From assembly GCF_000026045.1 (NCBI RefSeq), contig NC_007426.1, positions 1,240,001 through 1,304,000 on the forward strand: a stretch of DNA of 64,000 nucleotides, given 5' to 3'. The notes under the pieces are model-generated. The model did no database searches, had not been told where the DNA came from, and saw only the letters and a program-made list of their open reading frames with translations. The DNA is from Natronomonas pharaonis DSM 2160. Lineage in GTDB: Archaea; Halobacteriota; Halobacteria; Halobacteriales; Haloarculaceae. The number at the start of each line of letters is the position of its first letter. Position 1 is the stretch's first letter. Position numbers and translations under genes: made by a program. Positions 52,730-61,779 of this stretch are shown piece by piece.

Positions 52730-53896
52730 ATGGCTTCAACAGCCGAGCAGGCCCCCGTCGGTATCTCCGCGACAGAGCTGAAACGGCTCTTCGACAGTGG
52801 TGAACGGTTCGTCCTCGTTGACACCCGCGACCGGGAGAGCTTCGAGAGCTGGCGGCTAGCAGACGCCCGTCAGTATCTCTACAAACCGCACCACGAGTTC
52901 GATTGTGAGGCCTTCGAGGCCGAAACCGGAATCGGCAGCGAGGAGTCGGTCGTCACCATCTGTGCCAAGGGCAAATCCTCCCGAGCGCTGGCCGAGGAGC
53001 TGGCGGCAGCCGGCTACGACGACGTGCGATACGTCGAAGACGGGATGCGCGCCTGGAGCGCCGTCTACGATGCCGTAGACATCGATGCTGGCGGCGACGC
53101 AGACATCGTCCAGATACAGCGCCGGGCGAAGGGCTGTCTGGGCTATCTCGTCGCCGACCCCGAAGCGGGTGTCGCCGCTGCTGTCGACCCGACGCGGCAC
53201 ACGGACGAGTTCGTCGCCGCCGCTGCGGAGCGCGGCTGGCAAATCGAACGCGTTCTCGATACTCATATTCACGCCGACCACATCAGCGGCGGCCGGCAAC
53301 TCGCCGACGAGCTGTCGGTGCCGTATCACCTCGGCGAGCGGGTTTCTGACCGCGATGTCGGTGTCGACTACGAGCCACTGGCACGCAACGAGGTCGTCAC
53401 CGTCGGCGACGTCGACCTCAAGGCGGTCTTTACCCCCGGACACACGTCCGGAATGGCGAGCTACCTCGTCGACGAGAATGCGCTCCTGACTGGCGACACC
53501 GTCTTTGTCGACAGCGTCGGCCGCACCGAGCTCCAGTTCGGCGCTGCCGACGCCGACACGGGTGCCAAGCTGTTGTACGAGTCGCTCCACGGAACAATAC
53601 TCGCCGAACCGGACTCGGTGACGGTGCTTCCGGGCCACTTCCACGTCGGCGACGACGGCAGCTACGGCATCGACCCCGGCACCCCCGCTGCGACCACCGT
53701 CGCCAAGCTCCGGACCGAGCTCCCGGTGCTGGAACTCGACCGTGCGTCGTTCGTTGCGACCGTCCGCGATGCCGCCCCGGAGAAGCCACCGAACTACGAG
53801 CGCATCATCGCTATCAACCGCGGACGGGCCAGCCCCGATGACGAGGTCGAGGCCATCGAACTCGAACTCGGACCGAACCGGTGTGCCGCTGAGTGA
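52730..53896 (+). CDS. Rhodanese plus metallo-beta-lactamase-fold protein
   Basis: 388 residues. A rhodanese domain at the N-terminus (about 10-115, with the active Cys78 in ICAKGKSS) is followed by a metallo-hydrolase domain (about 122-330) with THIHADHISGG (His179, His181, Asp183, His184) and a second metal set at GHTSG and GHFH. It resembles ETHE1-like persulfide dioxygenases, but in the common fusion the order is reversed. Likely role: handling persulfide sulfur. It starts 56 bp after copA on the same strand. Confidence 0.87.
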   Translation: MASTAEQAPVGISATELKRLFDSGERFVLVDTRDRESFESWRLADARQYLYKPHHEFDCEAFEAETGIGSEESVVTICAKGKSSRALAEELAAAGYDDVRYVEDGMRAWSAVYDAVDIDAGGDADIVQIQRRAKGCLGYLVADPEAGVAAAVDPTRHTDEFVAAAAERGWQIERVLDTHIHADHISGGRQLADELSVPYHLGERVSDRDVGVDYEPLARNEVVTVGDVDLKAVFTPGHTSGMASYLVDENALLTGDTVFVDSVGRTELQFGAADADTGAKLLYESLHGTILAEPDSVTVLPGHFHVGDDGSYGIDPGTPAATTVAKLRTELPVLELDRASFVATVRDAAPEKPPNYERIIAINRGRASPDDEVEAIELELGPNRCAAE

Positions 53897-53956
53897 CGGT
53901 CGCAGAGCGCCCGGGCGACAGGTACCGTTTTGCGGCCGGAAAGCACACGGGTCCGT

Positions 53957-54616
53957 ATGGACGTTACCGTCAACGCCGCGATGAGCGCGGACGGCAAGCT
54001 CTCCTCGCGCCGACGCGAGCAGATAGCCATCAGCGGCGACGCGGACTTCGAGCGGATGTACCGGCTGCGGGCGGCCGTTGACGCAGTACTCGTCGGCGTC
54101 GGGACGGTACTGGCCGACAACCCCTCGCTTCGGAGCCACGACGAGGCGCACCGAGCCGAGGTATACGGGCCGGATGCTGACCCACCCGCACGAGTGGTCG
54201 CGGATTCGGCGTGTCGGACGCCACCGGACGCCGACATCCTCGCTGGCGAGCCGGATACCTACGTACTGACGAGCGGCGCGGCCCCCGAAGACCGACGAGC
54301 GGCGCTTCGGGAAGCGGGCGCGGAACTCATCGTCACTGATGGCGACCGTGTCTCGCTTTCTACGGCGTTCGCCGAGCTTGCGGCCCGCGGCATCGACCGG
54401 CTGATGGTCGAGGGCGGCGGCGAGCTGATATTTTCGCTTTTTGAGGCCGGACTCGTCGATTCGCTTTCGGTCTACATCGGCGACCTCGTCATTGGTGGTC
54501 GGGATGCACCCACACTGGCCGACGGCGAGGGGTTCGTTGCGGACTTCCCCGAACTCGAACTCGACGAGGTCGAGCGGCTCGATGAGGGGGTCGTCCTCTA
54601 CTGGGAGGTTGTCTGA
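53957..54616 (+). CDS. 2,5-diamino-6-ribosylamino-pyrimidinone-phosphate reductase (RibD C-terminal family)
   Basis: 219 residues from ATG 53,957 (MDVTVNAAMSADGKLSSRRREQIAISG). The RibD_C reductase signatures VDAVLVGVGTVLADNPSL and RLMVEGGGELIFSLFEAGLVD are present. In archaea this enzyme makes the ribitylamino intermediate for riboflavin and F420/FO deazaflavin synthesis, using NAD(P)H. The stop TGA shares one base with the ATG of the next gene. Confidence 0.92.
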   Translation: MDVTVNAAMSADGKLSSRRREQIAISGDADFERMYRLRAAVDAVLVGVGTVLADNPSLRSHDEAHRAEVYGPDADPPARVVADSACRTPPDADILAGEPDTYVLTSGAAPEDRRAALREAGAELIVTDGDRVSLSTAFAELAARGIDRLMVEGGGELIFSLFEAGLVDSLSVYIGDLVIGGRDAPTLADGEGFVADFPELELDEVERLDEGVVLYWEVV

Positions 54617-55872
54617 TGCGGCTGGTGCAGACGCTTGTCCCGGAGGGGAAACACGACGTGGTCGTCGAGGCACTCGAAGAGGCAGATGTCGACTACGCGA
54701 TGGCCGACGAGACCTCTCGCTCCGACTACTCCGATATCGTCTTCGTCCCCGCCGACGCCGACGATGTCGAGACAATTCTCGAAGCCCTCCGGGATATCGG
54801 CGTCGAGCGGGCGGGCTATACGATGGTTTCGGAGGTCGAAACCATCGCCTCCGAGCGGTTCGAGCGCCAGCAAGACGCCGGTGACGAACAGGGCGGCGAC
54901 GAACGTATCTCCAGAGACGAACTCCGAACGAAAGCCCGGAACCTCTCGCGGTCGACGCCGAACTATCTGGCCTTTACTATCATCAGCGCCGTCGTCGCGA
55001 CTGCGGGGCTGCTTGAGGACTCTGCGTCCATCGTCGTCGGGTCGATGGTCATTGCGCCGCTTATCGGCCCGGCGATGGCATCCTGTGTCGGGACGGTCAT
55101 CAACGACGACGACCTCTTTTGGGAAGGCATTCGTTCGCAGGCCATCGGGGTCGTCCTCGCTGTCGGCGCGTCAACGGCTTTCGCGTTCGTGTACCGGCTC
55201 GGCGTTCGGCCGGAGCTCGACCTTTTATTGCTCGGACAGGTCGCAGAGCGCGCCCATCCGGGCATCCTCGCGCTTGCGGTCGCGCTCGGTGCCGGGGCCG
55301 CGGGGGCGCTGTCGCTGACCTCGGGGGCCGACGAGGCGCTCGTGGGCGTCATGATTGCGGTGGCGCTTATGCCGCCAGCGGCGAGTGTCGGGCTGGGCGT
55401 CGCCTACACCGACTGGGTGTTGGCTGTCGGCGCGAGCATCCTCGTCGCTGTCAACCTGCTTTCTATCAACGCGGCCGGCATCGTCACGTTCTGGACCAAG
55501 CGCTACCGGCCGAGCCACTGGTACGACGAGGCGCGGGCGCGGCGGGCGACGTTTGAGCGGTTTGCGGCGTTTGTCGTCGCCATTCTGATTTTGACCTCGT
55601 TTCTGGCCGTCGCCTCACAAGAGGCCCGTGCCAATGCGGCTTTCGAGTCAACAGTCGAAGACATTGCCGACGAGGTCGTCGACGGGGACGTCCGCTCAGT
55701 CACGGTCCATTACGACCCCGACTTCGTCTCGCCGACCCCGGCGTCGGTCGTCGTCCACGCCGATGCCGAGCGGAACGGGGTAGCCGAATCGCTCAGACAG
55801 ACCATCCTCGATAGAACCGGCCACGATATCGATATCACGGTCGTCTACGAGACGACCGAATCGGCCGAATAG
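54616..55872 (+). CDS. DUF389 membrane protein
   Basis: 418 residues. A soluble N-terminal regulatory domain (1-110; RLVQTLVPEGKHDVVVEALEE) precedes about 6-7 transmembrane helices with the family motif DSASIVVGSMVIAPLIGPAMA. A C-terminal periplasmic-like domain ends the chain. The function of DUF389 is unproven. It is coupled by a one-base overlap to the reductase gene, although no functional tie is obvious. Confidence 0.9.
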   Translation: MRLVQTLVPEGKHDVVVEALEEADVDYAMADETSRSDYSDIVFVPADADDVETILEALRDIGVERAGYTMVSEVETIASERFERQQDAGDEQGGDERISRDELRTKARNLSRSTPNYLAFTIISAVVATAGLLEDSASIVVGSMVIAPLIGPAMASCVGTVINDDDLFWEGIRSQAIGVVLAVGASTAFAFVYRLGVRPELDLLLLGQVAERAHPGILALAVALGAGAAGALSLTSGADEALVGVMIAVALMPPAASVGLGVAYTDWVLAVGASILVAVNLLSINAAGIVTFWTKRYRPSHWYDEARARRATFERFAAFVVAILILTSFLAVASQEARANAAFESTVEDIADEVVDGDVRSVTVHYDPDFVSPTPASVVVHADAERNGVAESLRQTILDRTGHDIDITVVYETTESAE

Positions 55873-55890
55873 CGCTAAAACGCCGGCAGG

Positions 55891-58101
55891 TCACCCGATG
55901 AGCCGTTCTCGGAGGCTTCGGGTTCCGGGGCGCTCTGCGAGCAACACCGTACAGTCGACCTCCTCGACCACGTCGTAGACCAGTGTCCGGCGAACCAGCC
56001 GCGAGAGCAACCCGCGCTCGGTCGCACTGATGAGCAGCATCGTGTGGTCGGCGGCCGCCTCGGCGATGGCGCGTTCCACATCACCGCTCGTGTCGACGAT
56101 GGTTTCGGCATCGAGGTCGTGAGTATCCGCCCAGTCCTCAAGGAACCGCTCGCCGCCCCTTCGTTTCCCTTCGCCATCGACGACGTGTAGCAACGTCACC
56201 GTGGTATTGAACGTCTCCTGTAGCACGCGGGCGACGCCGGCACAGAGGGCGTCGTTGTCGGTGCCAACCGTTGGGATGACGATTCGGCTCGGGTCGAAGC
56301 CCTCGTCTTTCAGGACCAACGTATCGCAGGGCAGGTCGTGTGCGAGTTCGTCGGCAACCGATGCCGCCCGGCCCGAAATGAACGTCGGTCGGCCGCGCCA
56401 GCCCATGACGACGGAATCGGCGTCGGCTCTGCGGGCGGTCGCGAACACTTCCTCGACCGCCTGATGGGAGTAGATGACCCGTGTTTCGACGGGGACGTCC
56501 AGAATCGAGTCCTCGCTTGCGGTGTCCAAAAGCGCCCGTGGGTCCTCGTCGACGCGGTCGAGGTACGTCGGCCCCCGGGCGAGGGGTACTTGGTCGGGGA
56601 GCGTAACGATATGTACCGCGAGTACCTCGCCGTCCTCAGCGGCCGCGATGGCACAGCCAAGCGCCATCAGGTCCGCCTCGGTTCGCGGGTTCGAAAGCGC
56701 CACGAGCGTCCGATGGCCGACCGTCTCCGGCCGCGCGGCCTTGACGGCGCTGGCGGCAAGCGGCGGCAGCTCCTCGGCGCGCTGGCCGAGATACTTCGGG
56801 AGGAGCCCCTCCTCAGTCGCGTAGTGGCGGCCGTAGAGGAGATACCAGCCGATAGCACCGACACCGATAGCGACCGTCACAGCGACAACGTCGAGCCCCA
56901 TCGCGAACACCAGCGCGACTGATGCCCCGGCGGCGGCAAGCGCCACCAGTGGGTACGCCGGGACGCGAAAGTCGGGCTCGTAGTCCGGAACCTGCCGGAC
57001 GACAACGAGCGAGGCCGCAAGGAGCGTATAGCCGACGAGGTGGAGCGCACTGGCAAGCACCGCGAGCGTAAGCAGGTCGCCCACTGCCACGAGCACGACG
57101 ACGAGCGCCCCAGTTACCTGCAGAGCGCGATACGGGGTCGAAAACCGCGGATGAACGTTATCGAACCAGCCGGCGACAAGTCCCATTCGACCCATGCCGA
57201 ACGCCACCCGCGATGAAGCAGCCACTGAGACGTTCGCTGACGTTGCCATCGCCGCGAGGCCGACAAGAGCAAAAACGGCGACGCCAACCGTGCCGAAAAG
57301 CGCCTCGGCAGCCGCTAGTATCGCTGCTTCGTCGGCGAGGGCATCGTAGTCGACGACACCGTCGACGACGAGCATCAACACCGTGTACAACAGCGTGACG
57401 ACGACAATACTCCCAAGAACCGCCCTGGGGAGCGTCTTCGATGGGTTGACAAGCTCTTCGCCGAGCGCCGCGACCTTCGCGTAGCCGAGATAGGAGACGA
57501 AAACGAGCGCCGTCGCCGTCAGCACCGCATCGCCGCCGAACGCGCCGGCGACATCGCCGAGCCGCCCCGTCCGAACGCCCTCGGCGGCGAGGACGACAAG
57601 CACGGTGACGACGAATCCGACCAGCGCAATTTCGGTCCAGCCGGTGACGCGTGCGCCTACGTAATTGAGCGCGACGAAGCCGAGTCCGGCGAGAACGGCT
57701 CCGAACTGCGTCGGCGAAAGCGAGACAACGCCGAACGCAATCGCCGGTAGCTCAACGACGACATCGAGATAGACGCCGAACCCGAGTGCATAAAAGGCGG
57801 TTGCGACCGTCAGCCCGAGCCAGTCGGCAACGCCGGCGACGGTCCCGAAAAGCGGTCCGAGCGTCCGGGTCACCCAGTGGTGGCTGCCGCCGGCCGCGGG
57901 CATCGCCGTTCCGAGTTCCGAGACGACGAGACCGTTGAGCAGGGCAACAAGCCCCGCGAGCAGAAACGCCGCCACGAGAACCGGACCGATCTCCGCGACG
58001 ACGAGGCTTGGCAGCACGAACACGCCGGCACCAATCATCGTCCCGACACCGACCGCCACAGCGCCGGTCAGCGTGATGTCGGTTGCAAGCTCGTCGCTCA
58101 T
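55891..58101 (-). CDS. APC-family amino acid permease fused to two UspA domains
   Basis: 736 residues. Residues 1-430 form an APC transporter with about 12 spans (TLTGAVAVGVGTMIGAGVFVLPSL at the start). Residues about 450-735 hold two tandem universal-stress-protein domains in the cytoplasm (TLVALSNPRTEADLMALGCAIAAAEDG, then FDPSRIVIPTVGTDNDALC). The fusion is known in haloarchaea and may let nucleotide or stress signals control uptake. It converges with the DUF389 gene. Confidence 0.92.
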   Translation of the reverse strand: MSDELATDITLTGAVAVGVGTMIGAGVFVLPSLVVAEIGPVLVAAFLLAGLVALLNGLVVSELGTAMPAAGGSHHWVTRTLGPLFGTVAGVADWLGLTVATAFYALGFGVYLDVVVELPAIAFGVVSLSPTQFGAVLAGLGFVALNYVGARVTGWTEIALVGFVVTVLVVLAAEGVRTGRLGDVAGAFGGDAVLTATALVFVSYLGYAKVAALGEELVNPSKTLPRAVLGSIVVVTLLYTVLMLVVDGVVDYDALADEAAILAAAEALFGTVGVAVFALVGLAAMATSANVSVAASSRVAFGMGRMGLVAGWFDNVHPRFSTPYRALQVTGALVVVLVAVGDLLTLAVLASALHLVGYTLLAASLVVVRQVPDYEPDFRVPAYPLVALAAAGASVALVFAMGLDVVAVTVAIGVGAIGWYLLYGRHYATEEGLLPKYLGQRAEELPPLAASAVKAARPETVGHRTLVALSNPRTEADLMALGCAIAAAEDGEVLAVHIVTLPDQVPLARGPTYLDRVDEDPRALLDTASEDSILDVPVETRVIYSHQAVEEVFATARRADADSVVMGWRGRPTFISGRAASVADELAHDLPCDTLVLKDEGFDPSRIVIPTVGTDNDALCAGVARVLQETFNTTVTLLHVVDGEGKRRGGERFLEDWADTHDLDAETIVDTSGDVERAIAEAAADHTMLLISATERGLLSRLVRRTLVYDVVEEVDCTVLLAERPGTRSLRERLIG

Positions 58102-58155
58102 CGGCTCCGGGTTGGCGAGCGGGCCTCAAATCGGTGGTGGTCCCGTGTTGTCGGA

Positions 58156-58440
58156 CTAGTGCTGGTGGCCGGTCAGTTCGCCATAGCTCGCACCGAAGCG
58201 CTCCTCGAAAAGCTCCATTGTCTCTTCTTCGATAGCACGGTACTCCTCTGTGTCGCCGCCCTCGGCGTGGTGGACAGTCGCATGGATGCGCTGGGCGCAG
58301 GAAAACAGCGCGAGGTCACCGACGATTTCGGCGTCGGACTCGTCGGACTCGCGCATCAGTTCAAGCATCTCGGCCGGCAGTGTTACCTCGTCTTCGCTGT
58401 TTGGCCCTTCGATGTGCAGAGTTACTGTCGTATCGGACAT
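58156..58440 (-). CDS. Small conserved haloarchaeal protein (DUF7545-like)
   Basis: 94 soluble residues. An N-terminal strand-rich stretch (TTVTLHIEGPNSEDEVTLPAEM) leads to helices and a His-ending tail (GASYGELTGHQH). One cysteine (FSCAQR) is present. I recall the family as a haloarchaeal domain of unknown function. It lies between trxB and the permease, on the same strand as both. Confidence 0.7.
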   Translation of the reverse strand: MSDTTVTLHIEGPNSEDEVTLPAEMLELMRESDESDAEIVGDLALFSCAQRIHATVHHAEGGDTEEYRAIEEETMELFEERFGASYGELTGHQH

Positions 58441-58504
58441 ACGCCGGCTTTCGGACGGGAAGGGAAGTGGCTTCCGGTCGCCCCGCAGCCGGTAAGCCGA
58501 TGGT

Positions 58505-59554
58505 TTAGTCGTCGCTTGCTGCCGCAGCGTCGGCGTCAGCGACAGCGCCTTCCTCCCGCTCTAGCGCTTCGAGATACTCGTCGGCGTCGATGGCCGCCTT
58601 ACAGCCCATACCACCGGCGGTAATCGCCTGCTGGTAGTGGTGGTCGACGACATCGCCCGCGCCGAAGATTCCGGACACGTCGGTCTTCGTCTGGCCGCCG
58701 CCCTCGCCGCCCTGTGTGTGGATGTAGCCGGTGGCATCCATCTCGACGCCGGTGCCTTCGAGATACTCCGTGTTTGGCGTATGACCAATGGCCATAAAGA
58801 CTGCGCCGAGGTCGCGCTCGGTCGTCTCGGTTGCGTCGTCGTCGAGTTTCTCCGAGGGATACCCGTCGGGGTTGTGGGCAAGCGTCACGTGGTCGACCCC
58901 GTCTTCCGGCGTTCCGTGAATCTCGACCAGTTCGGTGTTCGTGAGAACCTCGACATCACCGTCGGCCTCAAGCTCCCGAATCCGGTCGACCCAGTAATCC
59001 TCAGCGCGGAACTCCTCGCGCCGGTGGGCGAGATAGACCGTGTCGGCGAACTTCGTGAGGAAGGCAGCCTCCTCGCAGGCGGCGTCGCCGCCGCCGACAA
59101 CGAGCATGTCCTCACCACGGAAGAAGGCCCCGTCACAGGTGGCACACGTCGAGACGCCGTAGCCCATGAGTTCGTCCTCGCCGGGAACGCCGAGCGTGCG
59201 TGCGGATGCCCCGGATGCTGCGATGAGGGCGTCGGCCGTGTAGACCGTTCCATCACGGAGTTCGATACGGTGTGGCTGTCCGGGGTCAACAGCGTCGATG
59301 ACCCCGTGGTCGATAGTCGCGCCGAACTGTTCGGCCTGCTCTTTCATGTTGTTGACGAGGTCCGGACCGCCGATGCCGTCCGGGAAGCCGGGGTAGTTGG
59401 CGACATCAGTCGTCAGCGTCAGTTGCCCCCCCGGCTCGGGGCCTTCCAGCACGAGCGGGTCGTTGTTCGAACGGGCCGCGTAGATGGCTGCTGTCAAGCC
59501 TGCGATACCCGACCCGGCGATGATGAGCCGGCGGTGGTCGGCGTCGTCGGTCAT
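58505..59554 (-). CDS. trxB: Thioredoxin reductase
   Basis: 349 residues. The FAD motif is IIAGSGIAGLTAAIYAAR (near residues 10-27). The redox pair Cys137 and Cys140 sits in STCATCDGAFF, and the pyridine-nucleotide motif is VVGGGDAACEEA. The end has GIFGAGDV and an Ala/Asp-rich tail. It reduces thioredoxin-like proteins in the cytoplasm. It may be the last gene of the salactin transcription unit (79 bp after the 41-residue gene), though a separate promoter is as likely. Confidence 0.94.
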   Translation of the reverse strand: MTDDADHRRLIIAGSGIAGLTAAIYAARSNNDPLVLEGPEPGGQLTLTTDVANYPGFPDGIGGPDLVNNMKEQAEQFGATIDHGVIDAVDPGQPHRIELRDGTVYTADALIAASGASARTLGVPGEDELMGYGVSTCATCDGAFFRGEDMLVVGGGDAACEEAAFLTKFADTVYLAHRREEFRAEDYWVDRIRELEADGDVEVLTNTELVEIHGTPEDGVDHVTLAHNPDGYPSEKLDDDATETTERDLGAVFMAIGHTPNTEYLEGTGVEMDATGYIHTQGGEGGGQTKTDVSGIFGAGDVVDHHYQQAITAGGMGCKAAIDADEYLEALEREEGAVADADAAAASDD

Positions 59555-59633
59555 GTTTCCGGGTAGCCGGTCGGCGTGTATGTAGCTTGTGCTGTGTGTA
59601 CCTGCGGCTACACGACCGAGGGACTACGCGGAG

Positions 59634-59759
59634 TCAGGCCCCGTTGATGAAGATGAAAAGACCGAGCGCGAGCGCCAGCACAACGGCTGACCCAAGGAGG
59701 ATGCCGAGGCTGGCGAGCTGACTCATGCCCCTCGTTTCGGACCGGAACGACGAACTCAT
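59634..59759 (-). CDS. 41-residue single-span membrane peptide
   Basis: A short frame found by reading the strand. Residues 12-41 (MSQLASLGILLGSAVVLALALG and on) are one transmembrane helix ending NGA. An internal ATG at 59,726 gives a 30-residue form. It lies 38 bp after the PH-like gene in the salactin unit. A real gene is plausible because the frame ends on a clean hydrophobic helix, but short size keeps confidence moderate. Confidence 0.5.
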   Translation of the reverse strand: MSSSFRSETRGMSQLASLGILLGSAVVLALALGLFIFINGA

Positions 59760-59797
59760 ATGTAACCTGTCGGTCTCGGGCTATATCAGTTCCGCGG

Positions 59798-60397
59798 TCA
59801 GTTCAGTGTCTCGCGCAGCTCGCGGAGTGCGCGCTGTCCGACTTGTCTGTTTGTCGGGCACTCGACCGGCTCAGCGTCGCCGCGTTCGATAATGAACGCA
59901 ACATCGCGCGAAAACAGCCAGTACAGGACGACGACCGCGGCGGTAAGTACCGCAAGGATGGCTGTAAAAACGAGGACGGACCCGAGCAGCCGGACGGCCC
60001 ACCCGAGCGTCTGGATGATTGCGTCAAGCTGTCCAGCCCCCGGCGCGTCCGGGACGGTGAGAAACTGCCCGGGTGAGACGGTAAGCAAGACGACGCCAAC
60101 GAGCCCAGCACCGAGCGCGTACAGCAGCGCTCCCGGGACGTATCGGAGGAACCCCCGTCCGCCGGTCCGACGAACGGTGATACCGGTGACGTTTGCTCTG
60201 GGCGTACGCACCACTTTCGGGTCACGGTCCGGGTGGAAGGTGAGAAGCGCCCGTTCGGTTACTGCCACCCAGCCGGGGGAGAGCCGAACAGTCGTGAGAA
60301 GCGTCTCGTCGGCATGCAAGCGGTCGGCCGGGTCCGGCTCGTCGCGTTGGATGTCGAGTCGGTCGACGACGCCGGGGTCGGGAACACCGGGTACCAT
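59798..60397 (-). CDS. Two-span membrane protein with PH-like domain halves
   Basis: 199 residues from ATG 60,397 (MVPGVPDPGVVDRLD); the longer frame overlaps salactin and is Ser/Arg-rich. Residues 30-80 are beta-rich (DETLLTTVRLSPGWVAVTERALLTFHP), like half of a bacterial PH domain. Two hydrophobic hairpins follow (about 85-110 and 130-165). The end returns to strands plus a helix (DVAFIIERGDAEPVECP). It starts 13 bp after the salactin gene, so it is surely co-transcribed. It could tether the actin-like filament system to the membrane. Confidence 0.7.
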   Translation of the reverse strand: MVPGVPDPGVVDRLDIQRDEPDPADRLHADETLLTTVRLSPGWVAVTERALLTFHPDRDPKVVRTPRANVTGITVRRTGGRGFLRYVPGALLYALGAGLVGVVLLTVSPGQFLTVPDAPGAGQLDAIIQTLGWAVRLLGSVLVFTAILAVLTAAVVVLYWLFSRDVAFIIERGDAEPVECPTNRQVGQRALRELRETLN

Positions 60398-60410
60398 CGC
60401 TCGCTCTCGG

Positions 60411-61712
60411 TCAGAGGCTCTGGGCGAGATGGTCGGCGATTTCGTACGCTCCCTGTGCGGCCGCAAGGTCGGGTCGGTCGGCGCTGACCGCCGTGACATC
60501 CCGTTGGAGTTCGTCGCTGAGCCGGCGTTCGAACTCGTCGACGACACCGGGGATACACGCCATCCCGCCGGTCAGCACGAGCGGCTTGTCGAGAGCAAGC
60601 TGGTAGACTTTCATGTAGTTGTTCGCCAACTCCGGAAGGAAGCCGTTAGCGACCTCGTCGACAACTTCGTCGAGGTACTCGTCGCAGGCCTTCATGACGC
60701 TTTCTTCGATGGTAAACTCGTGGGTGCCGCCGCCGGGCTGCTGGATGACATCGGTAAACGGCTCGAAGCTGTCGAAATCAGCGTGTTTTTCTTTGTACTC
60801 ACGGGCTGTCGTGCGGTCGATGTTCACCCGCCCCTGTGTTTCTTCCTCAACGTAGTTGGCGATGCGGCGGTCGGCCTCGTTGCCTGTTGTCGCCCCCGTC
60901 GACAGCGGCACCAACTGCTCGCCGCGCCGGTATGCACACGCTTCGAGGTTTGTCGAACCCATGTTGATGGTGATGAAGATGTCGTTGATGGCCGCAAGCC
61001 GTTCCTCGAAAGCCGGTAGTGCGCCACACAGCGATTCCGGATAGCTGCGAACCAGCGCCTCGCCGATGGGGCTTTTTTCAACGACGGCTTCGAGATTCGA
61101 GAGCCCGGCCTCGTTGTCGATTGTCGGTATCGCATAGACGACGACGCTGTTTTCCGGAACATCGTTAGCCGCGAGTAGTTCGCTGAAGAACGTTGCAGCC
61201 GATTCGACGCTGTCGTCGCTCTCCGGCAGCCCGGAGCGGAGCATGAACTCGACCTCGTCGGGGTATTCGCGGGCGGCCTCCTCGCCGTAGAGTATCTGCT
61301 CTCGTCCAGTAAGGAGATCCTCGTACGTGGCCAAGCAGGTCAGCGATTGGACTACTTCCATCCCATCGCCGCTCTGCGACGGATATGTAATAACCGTCCG
61401 GGTACTGCCGAGCTTGACACCGATGGGAACGACGCTCTCATCGGCTGCTTCTTCGGCCTTCGCTGTCCCCACGTCGTCCCTTCGCTGCGCTTCGCCGCTT
61501 GTCCGACCGGCCGGTTCGGTCACTTCATCGGCCGTCCTCGTGCGCCCACGCTCGGCACGGTCTCGGCCGCTGGTGACGTTCCCGTCTGTTGTGCCGTAGT
61601 GGTCCTGTGGTTGCTCGCCAGTCGCCGTCTCGTGTCCGTCTCGTGTCCGCTCGCCCTCCGCGGTGTCGTCAGTAGATAAACCCCTGCCGGCTGGCTCTTC
61701 GTTGGGTGTCAT
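60411..61712 (-). CDS. Salactin-type actin-like protein
   Basis: 433 residues from ATG 61,712. Residues 1-93 are a disordered Glu/Arg/Thr/Gly-rich extension. The actin fold starts near residue 94: phosphate-1 VGVKLGSTRTV, phosphate-2 NMGSTNLEACAY (about 250-261) and adenosine motif VLTGGMACIPGVVDEF (about 379-394). The sequence follows salactin, the dynamically unstable actin of Halobacterium that sits at cell poles and aids partition of low-copy DNA, as I remember it. The tail is longer than I recall for that protein. An ArlD/E-like gene lies 67 bp upstream and a membrane-protein gene 13 bp downstream. Confidence 0.85.
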   Translation of the reverse strand: MTPNEEPAGRGLSTDDTAEGERTRDGHETATGEQPQDHYGTTDGNVTSGRDRAERGRTRTADEVTEPAGRTSGEAQRRDDVGTAKAEEAADESVVPIGVKLGSTRTVITYPSQSGDGMEVVQSLTCLATYEDLLTGREQILYGEEAAREYPDEVEFMLRSGLPESDDSVESAATFFSELLAANDVPENSVVVYAIPTIDNEAGLSNLEAVVEKSPIGEALVRSYPESLCGALPAFEERLAAINDIFITINMGSTNLEACAYRRGEQLVPLSTGATTGNEADRRIANYVEEETQGRVNIDRTTAREYKEKHADFDSFEPFTDVIQQPGGGTHEFTIEESVMKACDEYLDEVVDEVANGFLPELANNYMKVYQLALDKPLVLTGGMACIPGVVDEFERRLSDELQRDVTAVSADRPDLAAAQGAYEIADHLAQSL

Positions 61713-61779
61713 ATACCGGGTAGACCGAACGGAGGGTAAAATACCTTGCCTGCGGACGGCAACGGTTGTAGGAGGGCTG

